Shown here: positions 36,848 to 45,709 of the stretch, one piece after another | Layout: each line of letters begins with the position of its first letter | Numbering within the stretch: position 1 is the first letter of the stretch | From: Actinosynnema sp. ALI-1.44 | Lineage (GTDB): Bacteria > Actinomycetota > Actinomycetes > Mycobacteriales > Pseudonocardiaceae | Direction: 5' to 3' | DNA length: 64,000 nucleotides | Assembly: GCF_001984155.1 (NCBI RefSeq) | Contig: NZ_MTQO01000046.1 | Location: 372,001-436,000 of the forward strand | Notes under the pieces: model-generated | The model's database searches: none | What the model was told of the DNA's origin: nothing | Seen by the model: only the letters and a program-made list of their open reading frames with translations | Made by a program: the position numbers and the translations under genes

Positions 36848-37806
36848 TTCGCACCTGCCAGCCGAGGTCGCTGCAACAACACCGCGACGACGATGATCAC
36901 CGCCTGCACGACGAGGCCCGCCGAGGTCGGCAGGTTGTGTTTGATCAGCGTCGCCGAGATCAGCTGCATCAGCAGCGCACCGGCGACCGTGCCGAGGATC
37001 CGCACCCGGCCGCCGTTGAGCGGTGTCCCGCCGACGACGACCGCGGTGATCGCGGACAGTTCGGCGAGCTGCCCGATCGCCGACGGATCGGACGCCGTCA
37101 GCCGCGCGGTCGCCACGATCCCGGCGATCGCGGCCAGCACACCGCTGATCACGTACGTGACGATGAGGATTCGCCGGACGGGCAGACCCGCGAGCACACT
37201 GGCCGAGCGGTTGCCGCCGACGGCGACCAGTTGCCGCCCGAACGTGGTGTACCGGACCACGAAACCCACGATCAGCGTGAGGACCGCGGCGATCAGCACC
37301 ACGATCGGGATCCCCGCCACACTGCCCGAACCCAGCTCCAGCAGCATCGGGTTGCGGATGTCCTTGAGCCGTCCGTCGGCGATGACCAGTGCGAGACCAC
37401 GACCGCCGACGAGCAGGGCGAGCGTGGCCACGATCGGCTGGATGCCCACGACCGCGACGAGCGTGCCGCTGAACACGCCGCACAACGCACCGCCCAGCAA
37501 CGCGACGAGCAGCGCGGGCATCAGGCCGTAGCCGAGGTAGAGCGGCAGCAACGCGGCCGACAGCGCCATCACCGAGCCGACCGAGAGGTCGACACCTTCG
37601 GTGCCGATCACCAGTGCCATGCCCAGCGCGGCGATCAGGATCGGCGTGACCTGCACCAACTGGGTGTTCAGGTTCGCCAGCGTGGCGAAGTTCCCGGTGA
37701 ACAGCAGGTTGTAGGCGACCAGGATGCCCAGCGCCGCGTAGACGCCGTAGTCGCGCAGCCTGCGCGCTGTGGGCGCGGCGACCGGCGTGACCGTCGCTTC
37801 AGCCAT
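36844..37806 (-). CDS. Sugar ABC importer permease (YtfT-like)
   Basis: This 320-residue CUT2-family permease has the IGTEGVDLSVGSVMALSAA motif and VVVGGTPLNGGRVRILGT. It pairs with the YjfF-like permease to form the channel. The gene overlaps both neighbours (8 bases with the ATPase, 4 with the next permease), so the four importer genes are translated as a unit. Confidence 0.9.
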   Translation of the reverse strand: MAEATVTPVAAPTARRLRDYGVYAALGILVAYNLLFTGNFATLANLNTQLVQVTPILIAALGMALVIGTEGVDLSVGSVMALSAALLPLYLGYGLMPALLVALLGGALCGVFSGTLVAVVGIQPIVATLALLVGGRGLALVIADGRLKDIRNPMLLELGSGSVAGIPIVVLIAAVLTLIVGFVVRYTTFGRQLVAVGGNRSASVLAGLPVRRILIVTYVISGVLAAIAGIVATARLTASDPSAIGQLAELSAITAVVVGGTPLNGGRVRILGTVAGALLMQLISATLIKHNLPTSAGLVVQAVIIVVAVLLQRPRLAGAK

Positions 37807-39322
37807 CTCCGCCCTCCGCGAGTGCCGCGATCAGCTTCTGCTCGGTCACGTCCCCGCCGCGCAACTGCGCGACCACATGGCCCTCCCTGAGCACGACGAT
37901 CGAGTCCGAGCCTTCGACGACTTCTTCGAACTCCGAGGAGATCAGCACGACACCGAGCCCTTCCGCGGCCAGTTCCGCCACCAGCGCCTGCACCTCGGCC
38001 TTGGCCCCGACGTCGATCCCCCTGGTGGGTTCGTCGAGCAGCAGCACCTTCGGCTCCCGGCACAGCAGCCTGGCCAGGAGCACCTTCTGCTGGTTGCCGC
38101 CGGACAGCTCGCCGACCTTCTGGTCGGGACTGGACGCTTTGATCCGCAGTCGTCTGATGAACGTGTCCACAATGGTGTCCTGGCGTTTCCGCGACACCAG
38201 ACCGGCCGCCGACAGCCGGGGCAGCGCCGCGAGCACGATGTTCTCCCGCACGGACAGGTCCGGCAGGATCCCGTCGGACTTGCGGTCCTCCGGCAGCATC
38301 ACCACACCGGCGCGCATCGCCGCCGCGACCGACCCGGACCGCACGGACTTGCCCGCGACCGTGACCGTGCCGGAGTCGACCGGCAGCGAACCCGCGATGG
38401 CGCGGACGGTCTCGCTGCGACCGGCGCCAAGCAGGCCGCCCAGGCCGACGATCTCGCCTGGCCGCACGGTCACGTCCACGCCGTGCAGCAGGTGCGGGCT
38501 GGTCAGGCCCTTGGCCGCGAGGACAGGCGTCTGCCGTGCCTCGGGCTGTGCCGAGTCGAACTTGGTCGTGCCTTCCTTGCGGATCTGTTCCAGGTCCCGG
38601 CCGAGCATGAGCGCGACCAGCCGCAACCGGGGCAGCTCCGCCATCGGGCCGCTGTGGACTTTGCGGCCGTCGCGCAGAACCGTGACCGTGTCACAGATCC
38701 GGTACAGCTCGTCGAGGCGGTGGCTGACGTACAACACGGCCGCGCCACCGGCGCGGACCCGGTCGATGATCGCGAACAGGGTGTCGACCTCGCGCGGCTC
38801 CAGCGACGAGGTCGGTTCGTCGAGGATCACCACGCGGGCGTCCGTGGCCGCCGCCCTGGCGACCGCCACCATCTGCCGCACCCCGGCGCCGAGTGTCCGC
38901 AGTGGCCTCGTGACGTCCACCTCGACGCCGTACGACCGCAGCAGTGTCGACGCGGCGGTGTTCATCGCCCGGAAGTCCATGAGACCCCACCGCGTGCGCG
39001 GTTCGCGACCGAGGAACAGGTTGCTGGCAACCGACATCAACGGCACCAGGTTGATCTCCTGGTAGACCGTGCTGATCCCGGCGGCCTGCGCGTCCAGCGG
39101 GCGGCTGAACCGCACCGGGCCACCCTGGAACACCAGCTCGCCGCTGTCCGGCGGGTGGACCCCGGTCAGGACCTTGATCAGCGTCGACTTGCCCGCGCCG
39201 TTCTCGCCGACGAGCGCGTGGACCTCACCCGCGGCGAGTGTGAGGTCCACATCGGACAAAGCAACGACTCCGGGGAACCGCTTTCCGACAGCGCGGGCGT
39301 CGAGAACGACGTCGCCGGTCAT
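37799..39322 (-). CDS. Sugar ABC importer ATPase with two ATP-binding domains (YtfR-like)
   Basis: This 507-residue ATPase has two ABC cassettes. The first has Walker A GENGAGKST near residue 38. The second has the degenerate GLLGAGRSE and the signature LSGGNQQKVLLAR. This duplicated layout is typical of CUT2 sugar importers (RbsA/YtfR/MglA). It starts at ATG 39322, sharing one base with the binding-protein stop. It energises uptake through the two permeases encoded next. Confidence 0.93.
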   Translation of the reverse strand: MTGDVVLDARAVGKRFPGVVALSDVDLTLAAGEVHALVGENGAGKSTLIKVLTGVHPPDSGELVFQGGPVRFSRPLDAQAAGISTVYQEINLVPLMSVASNLFLGREPRTRWGLMDFRAMNTAASTLLRSYGVEVDVTRPLRTLGAGVRQMVAVARAAATDARVVILDEPTSSLEPREVDTLFAIIDRVRAGGAAVLYVSHRLDELYRICDTVTVLRDGRKVHSGPMAELPRLRLVALMLGRDLEQIRKEGTTKFDSAQPEARQTPVLAAKGLTSPHLLHGVDVTVRPGEIVGLGGLLGAGRSETVRAIAGSLPVDSGTVTVAGKSVRSGSVAAAMRAGVVMLPEDRKSDGILPDLSVRENIVLAALPRLSAAGLVSRKRQDTIVDTFIRRLRIKASSPDQKVGELSGGNQQKVLLARLLCREPKVLLLDEPTRGIDVGAKAEVQALVAELAAEGLGVVLISSEFEEVVEGSDSIVVLREGHVVAQLRGGDVTEQKLIAALAEGGDG

Positions 39323-40416
39323 CAGTACGCGTTGCCCAGTTCGGCAGCGGCGTTGTCCTTGCCGTACAGCTTGTCGCTGATCACGACGTTCTGCTGGACC
39401 GGCTGTCCACTCAGGAACGACCGCAGCGTCTGGAAAGCCAGCGGGCCGAACCGCGGGTTGGACTCGACGACCGCGGACATCTCGCCGTCGACCACCTTCT
39501 GGACGGCGTTGCGGGTCCCGTCGATCGACACCACGTGGATGTCCGTGCCCGGCTTCTTGCCCGCGCTGCGCAACGCGACCAGTGCGCCGAGACCCATCTC
39601 GTCGTTCTCCGCGTAGACGCCGTTGATGTCCTGCTGGGCCTGGATGATCTGCTCCATCACCTGCTGGCCCTTGTCCCTGGCGAACTCACCGGTCTGCTGG
39701 GCGACCACCTGGATGTCCGGTGCGGACGCCTTGAGCTCGTCGACGAACCCGGCCGTGCGGTCGGTGGTGACGTTGTTGCCGGACGCGCCGAGCAGGATCG
39801 CGACCTTGCCCTTGTTGCCCAGCGCCTTGGCCATTTCCCTGGCGGCCCGCTTGCCCTGTTCGACGAAGTTCGAGCCGAGGAAGGACACGTAGTCCTTGCA
39901 GGCGGCGGAGTTCACCTTGCGGTCGACGGTCAGCACCGGGATGTTCTTGGCGCGGGCCGCCGACAGCGCGGGTTCGAGGCCGTCGGAGTTCAGCGGCGCG
40001 ACGATCAGCGCCTGCGCCCCCTTGTTGATCATGTCCTGGATGTCGGAGATCTGCTTGCTCAGCTGCGAATTGGCGTTGGTCGTGAGCAGTTGCTTGACGC
40101 CTGCCTTCGCGGCCTCGTCCTTGATCGACTGGGTCTCGGCGATCCGGAACGGGTTGGCTTCCTTCTCCGACTGGGAGAAGCCGACGATCGCGTTCTTCAG
40201 GTCCAGCTGCGCGCCGCCGTACTGCGACAGCGTGCACGTCGGGCCGTTCGCGGCGGGAGCGACCGGCGCCTGAGCGCCGCCGGTGCCCTGCGGAGCCTGC
40301 GCGGCGGGCTCCTCGGACTTGGCGCAACCGGACAGCACAAGCGCGACGCCACACAGGCTCGCACCAAGAACTCGACGCAGACCTAAGTGGACGGGACGGG
40401 ACTGGGTGGCGGCCAT
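39322..40416 (-). CDS. Sugar-binding lipoprotein (YtfQ-like)
   Basis: This 364-residue substrate-binding protein has a lipobox VLSGC with the acylated Cys at residue 31, followed by an A/P/Q linker. It has the periplasmic-binding-protein fold (IVGFSQSEKEANPFR, LLTTNANSQLSKQISDIQDM, GVYAENDEMGLGA). These segments are close to E. coli YtfQ, which binds galactofuranose; the same ligand is a reasonable guess but not proven. It starts at ATG 40416, after GAGGAG. As the first gene of the operon it is controlled from the 40.4-40.5 kb region by the divergent LacI protein. Confidence 0.92.
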   Translation of the reverse strand: MAATQSRPVHLGLRRVLGASLCGVALVLSGCAKSEEPAAQAPQGTGGAQAPVAPAANGPTCTLSQYGGAQLDLKNAIVGFSQSEKEANPFRIAETQSIKDEAAKAGVKQLLTTNANSQLSKQISDIQDMINKGAQALIVAPLNSDGLEPALSAARAKNIPVLTVDRKVNSAACKDYVSFLGSNFVEQGKRAAREMAKALGNKGKVAILLGASGNNVTTDRTAGFVDELKASAPDIQVVAQQTGEFARDKGQQVMEQIIQAQQDINGVYAENDEMGLGALVALRSAGKKPGTDIHVVSIDGTRNAVQKVVDGEMSAVVESNPRFGPLAFQTLRSFLSGQPVQQNVVISDKLYGKDNAAAELGNAY

Positions 40417-40462
40417 GGGCTGACTCCTCGTCGAGACAGGTCGAACACGCTCGGCGAGCACG

Positions 40463-40487
40463 TTACATCGTTGGTACAACGTTGTAA
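40463..40487. promoter_or_regulatory. LacI-type operator between the importer operon and its regulator
   Basis: A 25-bp dyad with 11-base arms differing at one position (TTACATCGTTG... / ...CAACGTTGTAA) covers 40463-40487. Inside it, TACAACGTTGTA (40475-40486) is itself a perfect palindrome. It lies 47 bases before the importer start and immediately before the lacI-type gene, so one protein could repress both directions. Confidence 0.8.
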
Positions 40488-40489
40488 AT

Positions 40490-41524
40490 ATGCCCGATCT
40501 TGATATTCTCACCCCCGTGGCAACGCTCAAGGACGTGGCGGAAATGGCCGGTGTGTCGGTCAAAACGGTGTCCAACGTCGTGAACGGTTACTCGTTCGTC
40601 AAGCCGGAGAACGAGCGCAAGGTCCGCGAGGCGTTGGCCGCGACCGGATACAAGCCCAACGTCGGCGCGCGCAACCTGCGCAGAGGCCGGACGGGTTTCA
40701 TCGCGCTGATGGTCCCCGAACTGAGCATCCCGTACTTCGGCGAACTCGCCGGCGGCGTGATCACCGCGGCGCACGCGCACGACTGGAGCGTGCTCATCGA
40801 GCAGACCCAAGGCCTGCGTGACCCCGAGGTGTCCACGCTGGCCTCACTGGGCCCGCACATCGTCGACGGCGCCATCATCAGCCCGGAGGCGTTGCACACC
40901 CAGGACTTCACCCAGAACCCGACCGACGTGCCGATGGTCCTGCTCGGCGAGCACTCGCTGGACGTGCCGATCGACCACGTCGGCATCGACAACGTCCAGG
41001 CGGCGCGGACCGCGGTCCGGCACCTGATCGACCTGGGACGGACCAGGATCGCGATCGTCGGCCAGAATCCCAACCGCGGCACCGCGGCCCAGCGCCTCGA
41101 GGGTTATTACTCCGCACTGGCCGACGCGGGCCTGTCCGCGCCACCGCCCCACTACATCGCCCCGGCGGCGCGGTACCACCACCGCGACGGCGCCGAGGCC
41201 ATGGCCCGCCTCCTCGCCCTGCCGGAACCCCCCGACGCGGTGTTCTGCTTCAACGACATGCTCGCGCACGGCGCCGTACGCGCAGCGGCCGAGCGCGGCT
41301 ACAACGTCCCCCGGGACATCGCCGTGGTCGGCTTCGACAACACCGAGCACAGCGAGTACAGCCTGCCGTCCCTGACCACCATCGCCCCGGACAAGGCGGC
41401 ACTGGCCAAGGCCGCGGTCGAACTCGTGCACCAACGGGCGAATGGGGACGTCAGCGCCGTGCGGGACGTGCAGATCCCCTTCAAACTCCAGGTCCGTGAG
41501 AGTACCTCTGGTCAGCTTTGGTAA
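40490..41524 (+). CDS. LacI-family repressor of the sugar module
   Basis: This is a LacI/GalR regulator with the helix-turn-helix TLKDVAEMAGVSVKTVSNVVNGY and hinge KPNVGARNLRRGRTG, then the sugar-binding core (EHSLDVPIDHVGIDN, AIVGQNPNRG, FDNTEHSEYSLPSLTT). The start could be ATG 40490 (344 residues) or GTG 40517 (nine codons shorter, fitting the family start better). Neither has a ribosome site. If 40490 is used the transcript would be nearly leaderless, because the operator ends 2 bases before it. It is divergent from the importer, which it probably represses in the absence of the sugar. Confidence 0.92.
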   Translation: MPDLDILTPVATLKDVAEMAGVSVKTVSNVVNGYSFVKPENERKVREALAATGYKPNVGARNLRRGRTGFIALMVPELSIPYFGELAGGVITAAHAHDWSVLIEQTQGLRDPEVSTLASLGPHIVDGAIISPEALHTQDFTQNPTDVPMVLLGEHSLDVPIDHVGIDNVQAARTAVRHLIDLGRTRIAIVGQNPNRGTAAQRLEGYYSALADAGLSAPPPHYIAPAARYHHRDGAEAMARLLALPEPPDAVFCFNDMLAHGAVRAAAERGYNVPRDIAVVGFDNTEHSEYSLPSLTTIAPDKAALAKAAVELVHQRANGDVSAVRDVQIPFKLQVRESTSGQLW

Positions 41525-41675
41525 AGTCGTCCCCGCGGAGGGGAGTACCCAGCCGGTCGAGATTCGTCAATACGGCGTCCCCAGTGGCGACCCGGTCTCG
41601 GCGCCACACGGTCCTGGCGGACGCGGTGTGGTTGGGGAGACCTCCGGTTCAACTGACGAACCGGAAGGGATTCGC

Positions 41676-42080
41676 ATGCGCTCAATGAAGCGGCTGGTGG
41701 CAGGAGTTCTCGGCGGTGGCGCGCTGGTCATCGCACTCACCGGCTGCGACGCGGTGCAGGACGCCCAGAAGACTGCCGAAGGCGTCAGCAACGCCGCCTC
41801 CAACGCGCAGGTGTGCGCCGAGGCGGTCAAGATCGCCGCCGTCAACCCGGACAAGGCCAACCCGGAAGCCGCGGCACAGAGCGCGCAGGACGCGGGCAAC
41901 AAACTGTCCGACCTGGCAGGCAAGGCGACGAACACCACCGTGAACCAGGCGCTGGACGACCTCGCGAACACCTTCAAGCAGGTCAAGCCCGAGAACGTGG
42001 TCAACGACTCGGCCAACTGGATCAAGACCAAGGCCGACCAGGTCGCCGCCCTGACGAAGGCGTGCACGGGCGTCAAATAA
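41676..42080 (+). CDS. Small secreted lipoprotein
   Basis: This 134-residue protein has a lipobox ALTGC with Cys at residue 24, preceded by a basic N-region and a hydrophobic core. The mature part is an A/N/Q/K-rich helical chain with two cysteines (VCAEAV and the C-terminal KACTG). No family was assigned; similar actinobacterial lipoproteins are of unknown function. The start is ATG 41676, with GGAAGGGA eight bases before it. It is a single gene with a strong terminator after it. Confidence 0.85.
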   Translation: MRSMKRLVAGVLGGGALVIALTGCDAVQDAQKTAEGVSNAASNAQVCAEAVKIAAVNPDKANPEAAAQSAQDAGNKLSDLAGKATNTTVNQALDDLANTFKQVKPENVVNDSANWIKTKADQVAALTKACTGVK

Positions 42081-42092
42081 ACACAGCTTCGT

Positions 42093-42127
42093 GACAACGG
42101 GCGGTCCTGCACGGGCCGCCCGTTGTC
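42093..42127 (+). terminator. Hairpin terminator after the lipoprotein gene
   Basis: A 12-bp stem (GACAACGGGCGG pairing with CCGCCCGTTGTC) with an 11-base loop lies 13 bases past the stop. It may also serve the convergent msrA gene, which ends 35 bases further on. Confidence 0.85.
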
Positions 42128-42161
42128 GCAACTCGACCAGGTACTGACTACCCGGCGTGGG

Positions 42162-42659
42162 TCACTTGGTGGCGGGCAGCTTCCAGTCCGGCCGGATGAA
42201 GTGGCACGTGTAGCCGTTCGGGTAGCGCTCCAGGTAGTCCTGGTGCTCCGGCTCGGCCTCCCAGAAGTCACCCAGCTGGCTGACCTCGGTCACCACCTTG
42301 CCCGGCCACAGACCTGAGGCCTCCACGTCCGCGATGGTCTGCTCGGCCACCTGCTTCTGCTCCTCGTCGGCGTAGAAGATCGCCGAGCGGTAGCTGTCGC
42401 CGATGTCGTTGCCCTGGCGGTTCTTCGTGGTCGGGTCGTGGATCTGGAAGAAGAACTCCAGGACGTCCCGGTACGTGGTCCGCTCCGGGTCGTACCGGAT
42501 CTCGATCGCCTCGGCGTGTCCCCGGTGGTTCCGGTAGGTGGCGTTGGGCACTTCGCCGCCCGTGTAGCCCACTCGGGTGGCGAGGACACCTGGCTGACGC
42601 CGGATCAGGTCCTGCATCCCCCAGAAGCAACCACCGGCCAGCACCGCAACCTTGGTCAC
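42162..42659 (-). CDS. msrA: Peptide-methionine (S)-S-oxide reductase
   Basis: This 165-residue MsrA has the catalytic Cys in the GGCFWGMQ motif near the N-terminus. The family blocks [41 protein letters not shown] and [19 protein letters not shown] are present. It repairs oxidised methionine using thioredoxin. The start is GTG 42659 after GAGGAG, one base beyond the stop of the upstream MFS gene, so the two form an operon. A longer open frame exists upstream but would run back into the MFS gene. Confidence 0.96.
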   Translation of the reverse strand: MTKVAVLAGGCFWGMQDLIRRQPGVLATRVGYTGGEVPNATYRNHRGHAEAIEIRYDPERTTYRDVLEFFFQIHDPTTKNRQGNDIGDSYRSAIFYADEEQKQVAEQTIADVEASGLWPGKVVTEVSQLGDFWEAEPEHQDYLERYPNGYTCHFIRPDWKLPATK

Positions 42660-42660
42660 G

Positions 42661-43881
42661 TCATCGCTCCTCTCGTCCGCTCTCACCCGGTTCAAGCGCA
42701 TCCGCGGGCTGATTTGTTCCTGGTCGGGGCATCACGTACGCGAACACCGCCGCCATCGCGCACAGCGCGATCGGCAGCACGAACGCCACGTTCAGCGGCA
42801 CCCAGTGTGTCAGCAGACCCACCAGCGCGGGACCGGCGAGGATGCCGACGTAGCCGAGGCCGACCACCCGGGCCATCAACGTGCCCGCCGACCTCGTGTC
42901 GAGGTTGCCCGCGGCCGTGAACAGCTGCGGGACGCCACCCGACAGACCGATGCCGAACAGCGCCCAGCCGACCAGGGTGAGCGGCACCCACGACGAGACC
43001 GTCACGACCGTGAGCCCGGTCGCCGCCAGCGCGGCGCCGTACCGGACGATCGCGACCGGCCCGATGATCGCGGCGACCCGGTCCGTGGCGAACCGGCCGA
43101 CCGTCATGGCCGTGGAGAACGCGCCGAACGCGAACGCCGCCGTGCTGGCCGAGGTGCCGAGGACGTCCTTCGAGTGCAGCGCCGCCCAGTCCGCGGCGAC
43201 GCCCTCGGCCAGCATCATGGCGAACGCCAGCAGACCGAGCAGCCACACCAGCTTGCCCCCGCCCGGCTTCTTCTTCGGCGCGGGCTCCGCGGGGTCCTGC
43301 GCCGCGTGGTGATCGGGTTCGAGCAGGAACCGGGCCGTGGCCAGCGAGATGACCACGATCAGCGCGCCGCACGTGGCCAACGAAACCTCAGTCGGCACCC
43401 CCGCGCCCAGCAACGCCGCGCCGATGGCGGCCGCCGCCGCTCCCCCGATCGACCACATCGCGTGGAACGCCGCCATGATCGGCCGGGGATACGTCCGTTC
43501 CACGACCACGGCCTGCGCGTTCATGCCGACGTCGATGGTGCCGTTGGCGAAGCCGAACACGATCAGCGCCAGCCCGAGCGTCCACCACGAGTCCGCGAGC
43601 CCCGGCCCGAACAGCGCGCAGCCCATCAGCACACCGGCCGCGGGCACGAGTTTGCGCTGGCCGAGCCGATCGGCCAGGCCACCGCCGACCTGCATGCCGA
43701 TGAACGCCGCCGCGCCGAGCGCCAGCAACAGCAGGCCGAGCGTGCTGTGGCTGATCCCGGTCGCGCGTTCGACGTCGGGGATGTGCACCACCCAAAGGCC
43801 GACGGCGAAGCCGTTGAGGGTGAAGTAGATCCAGGTGGCGACCCGGGCCGCGCGGGCGCGGGGCACAGCGAGCTGTGTCAT
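42661..43881 (-). CDS. MFS transporter
   Basis: This 406-residue membrane protein has about twelve helices of the major facilitator type ([35 protein letters not shown] in the loop between helices 2 and 3, and [21 protein letters not shown]). It resembles the YbjJ-like MFS subgroup of unknown substrate. It is divergent from the tetR gene about 90 bases away, a common arrangement in which TetR represses the exporter. It is followed by msrA. Confidence 0.9.
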   Translation of the reverse strand: MTQLAVPRARAARVATWIYFTLNGFAVGLWVVHIPDVERATGISHSTLGLLLLALGAAAFIGMQVGGGLADRLGQRKLVPAAGVLMGCALFGPGLADSWWTLGLALIVFGFANGTIDVGMNAQAVVVERTYPRPIMAAFHAMWSIGGAAAAAIGAALLGAGVPTEVSLATCGALIVVISLATARFLLEPDHHAAQDPAEPAPKKKPGGGKLVWLLGLLAFAMMLAEGVAADWAALHSKDVLGTSASTAAFAFGAFSTAMTVGRFATDRVAAIIGPVAIVRYGAALAATGLTVVTVSSWVPLTLVGWALFGIGLSGGVPQLFTAAGNLDTRSAGTLMARVVGLGYVGILAGPALVGLLTHWVPLNVAFVLPIALCAMAAVFAYVMPRPGTNQPADALEPGESGREER

Positions 43882-43973
43882 CGGCAGGCACTCCTCACAC
43901 CTGTGATCATCGCAGCTTGCGGCATGATGTCGGTCGTGCTCCCTGCGTTGCCGGTCCGACCAGTCGCGATGCC

Positions 43974-44573
43974 GTGACCGGCGGCTACCTCAAGGGCCGG
44001 CTGCGCCGGGAGGACATCATCACGGCCGCGATCGAGGTCTACCGCGAGACCGGGTACCACGGGTCGTCGTTGCGCGAGGTGGCCAAGCGGGCCGGGATCA
44101 CGCACGCTGGTCTCCTTTACTACTTCGCCACCAAGGAGGCGTTGCTGGCGGCGGTGCTGGAGCGCCGCGACGCCGAGGACGCCGAGCGCGAGCAGTTGGG
44201 CATCCCGCCCGGCATGCGACTGCTGCGGCACCTCGTCGCGCTGGCCGAGTACAACGTGGCACACCGGGGCATCGTGGAGGTGTACGCGCGACTGGCCGCC
44301 GAAGCCGTGGCGCCCGATCACCCGGCGCACGAGTACTTCATCCGGCACTACCAAGTCGCCCGCGACAGCGCCGTCGCCGCGTTCACCGCGTTGGCCGAGA
44401 GCGGTGAACTGCGTGCCGGTGTGGATCCGCACGCGGCGGCGGTGGCGTTCATCGCCATGGAGGACGGCCTGCAGGTGCAGTGGCTGACCACACCCGACGA
44501 GGTCGACCTGGTCGGAACGCTTCGGTCCTTCCTGCAAAACCTGCTGACCGTCCCCCTCGACGTGCCCTCGTGA
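43974..44573 (+). CDS. TetR-family regulator
   Basis: This 199-residue regulator has the helix-turn-helix REDIITAAIEVYRETGYHGSSLREVAKRAGITHAGLLYYFATKEALL in its first 60 residues, then a variable ligand-binding domain. GTG 43974 is chosen because the family homology begins a few codons after it; upstream in-frame codons lie in the intergenic region. It is divergent from the MFS-msrA operon and probably represses it. Its stop lies inside a bidirectional terminator. Confidence 0.9.
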   Translation: MTGGYLKGRLRREDIITAAIEVYRETGYHGSSLREVAKRAGITHAGLLYYFATKEALLAAVLERRDAEDAEREQLGIPPGMRLLRHLVALAEYNVAHRGIVEVYARLAAEAVAPDHPAHEYFIRHYQVARDSAVAAFTALAESGELRAGVDPHAAAVAFIAMEDGLQVQWLTTPDEVDLVGTLRSFLQNLLTVPLDVPS

Positions 44574-44611
44574 GTGTTCAGCGGGGTTAGAACCCGCTAA
44601 ACACTCACGAG
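44567..44611. terminator. Shared bidirectional terminator containing both stop codons
   Basis: Arms CTCGTGAGTGTTCAGCGGG and CCCGCTAAACACTCACGAG pair over 19 positions with one mismatch around a 7-base loop. The left arm contains the tetR TGA and the right arm contains the TAG of the convergent oxidoreductase, so the hairpin ends both transcripts. Confidence 0.85.
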
Positions 44612-45709
44612 GAGCGTCCGCTCGTACGGATTCCAGTCTGGCGGCAACGCGGGCGGGATGTCCGTGGTGCTGTCGACAGCGACCGTACGGCCCGCCGTGA
44701 TCGACTCGTCGATCGCCAGCATGGTGTCCAGCACGTGGTACGCCAACTCGCCCGAGGCACGCTCGGGGACCCCGGTCCTGATCGCCCGCGCCAACTCCAG
44801 TGCGCCGGTTCCCCGCGAGGCCGCGTGCCCCTGTGCTTCGATCTCCAGCGGGTCTTCCTGGCCGGCGAGGTGCAAGGTCGTGGATCCCTCGAAGTGGTTG
44901 GGGTCGGGCAGCACGGCGACACCGCCCGTTCCGGTCACTTCGAGCAGCCCCACCCGGCGCAGCGCGGAGTCGAAGCTGAGCACGATCTGCGCTGAGCCAC
45001 CTCGTTCGAACTCCACCAGCGCCGTGACTGTGGTCGGCACTGTCACCGCGAACTCGGTCCCGGCCCGGGGCCCGCTGCCGATCACCCGCGTCGGCCGCGC
45101 CTGCCCGCCCGCGCCGGTGACCCTGCTGATCGGCCCGAGCAGGCTCACCAGTGCTGTCAGGTAGTACGGGCCCATGTCCAGCAAGGGCCCTCCCCCGGCT
45201 TGGAAGAGGAACTCCGGTGCGGGGTGCCAGCTCTCCGGCCCCGGCGTCTGGAACAACGCGAGCGCGGTCCGTGGTTCGCCGATCCGGCCTTCGTCGATGG
45301 CACGGCGTCCGGTCTGCGGCCCCGCCCCCAGCAGGGTGTCGGGCGCGCAAGCCACCCGCAGCCCTTTCTCCCGGGCGCGGTCGAGCAGTTTCCGGCCCGA
45401 CTGGCGGTCGAGCGCCAGCGGTTTCTCCGACCAGACGTGCTTGCCCGCGTCCAGCGCGGCCAGGCCGACCTCCACGTGCGCGGCGGGGATCGTCAGGTTG
45501 ACGACCAGTTCCACGTCCGGGTCGGTCAACAGATCGGCGACCGTGCCCGCGCGGGGAACCCCGTGCTTGTCCGCTTGTGCCTGGGCACGGGTGGTGTCCA
45601 GGTCCGCGACCCGCACCACGTGCACGTCCGGGAAGCTGGTGAGGTTGGCCAGGTACGTCTCACTGATGACACCCGCGCCGATGACGCCGACACCGACACC
45701 GACACTCAT
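44597..45709 (-). CDS. Gfo/Idh/MocA-family oxidoreductase
   Basis: This 370-residue NAD(P)-dependent sugar dehydrogenase has the nucleotide motif VGVIGAGVISETY at the start and the conserved EKPLA (VWSEKPLALD, about 94-103). The C-terminal catalytic/dimer domain contains GGGPLLDMGPYYLTALV. It oxidises or reduces a hydroxyl on a cyclic polyol or sugar. It is preceded on the same strand, with a 4-base overlap, by a sugar isomerase, so the pair is a small catabolic operon under a LacI-like operator. Confidence 0.92.
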   Translation of the reverse strand: MSVGVGVGVIGAGVISETYLANLTSFPDVHVVRVADLDTTRAQAQADKHGVPRAGTVADLLTDPDVELVVNLTIPAAHVEVGLAALDAGKHVWSEKPLALDRQSGRKLLDRAREKGLRVACAPDTLLGAGPQTGRRAIDEGRIGEPRTALALFQTPGPESWHPAPEFLFQAGGGPLLDMGPYYLTALVSLLGPISRVTGAGGQARPTRVIGSGPRAGTEFAVTVPTTVTALVEFERGGSAQIVLSFDSALRRVGLLEVTGTGGVAVLPDPNHFEGSTTLHLAGQEDPLEIEAQGHAASRGTGALELARAIRTGVPERASGELAYHVLDTMLAIDESITAGRTVAVDSTTDIPPALPPDWNPYERTLLVSV

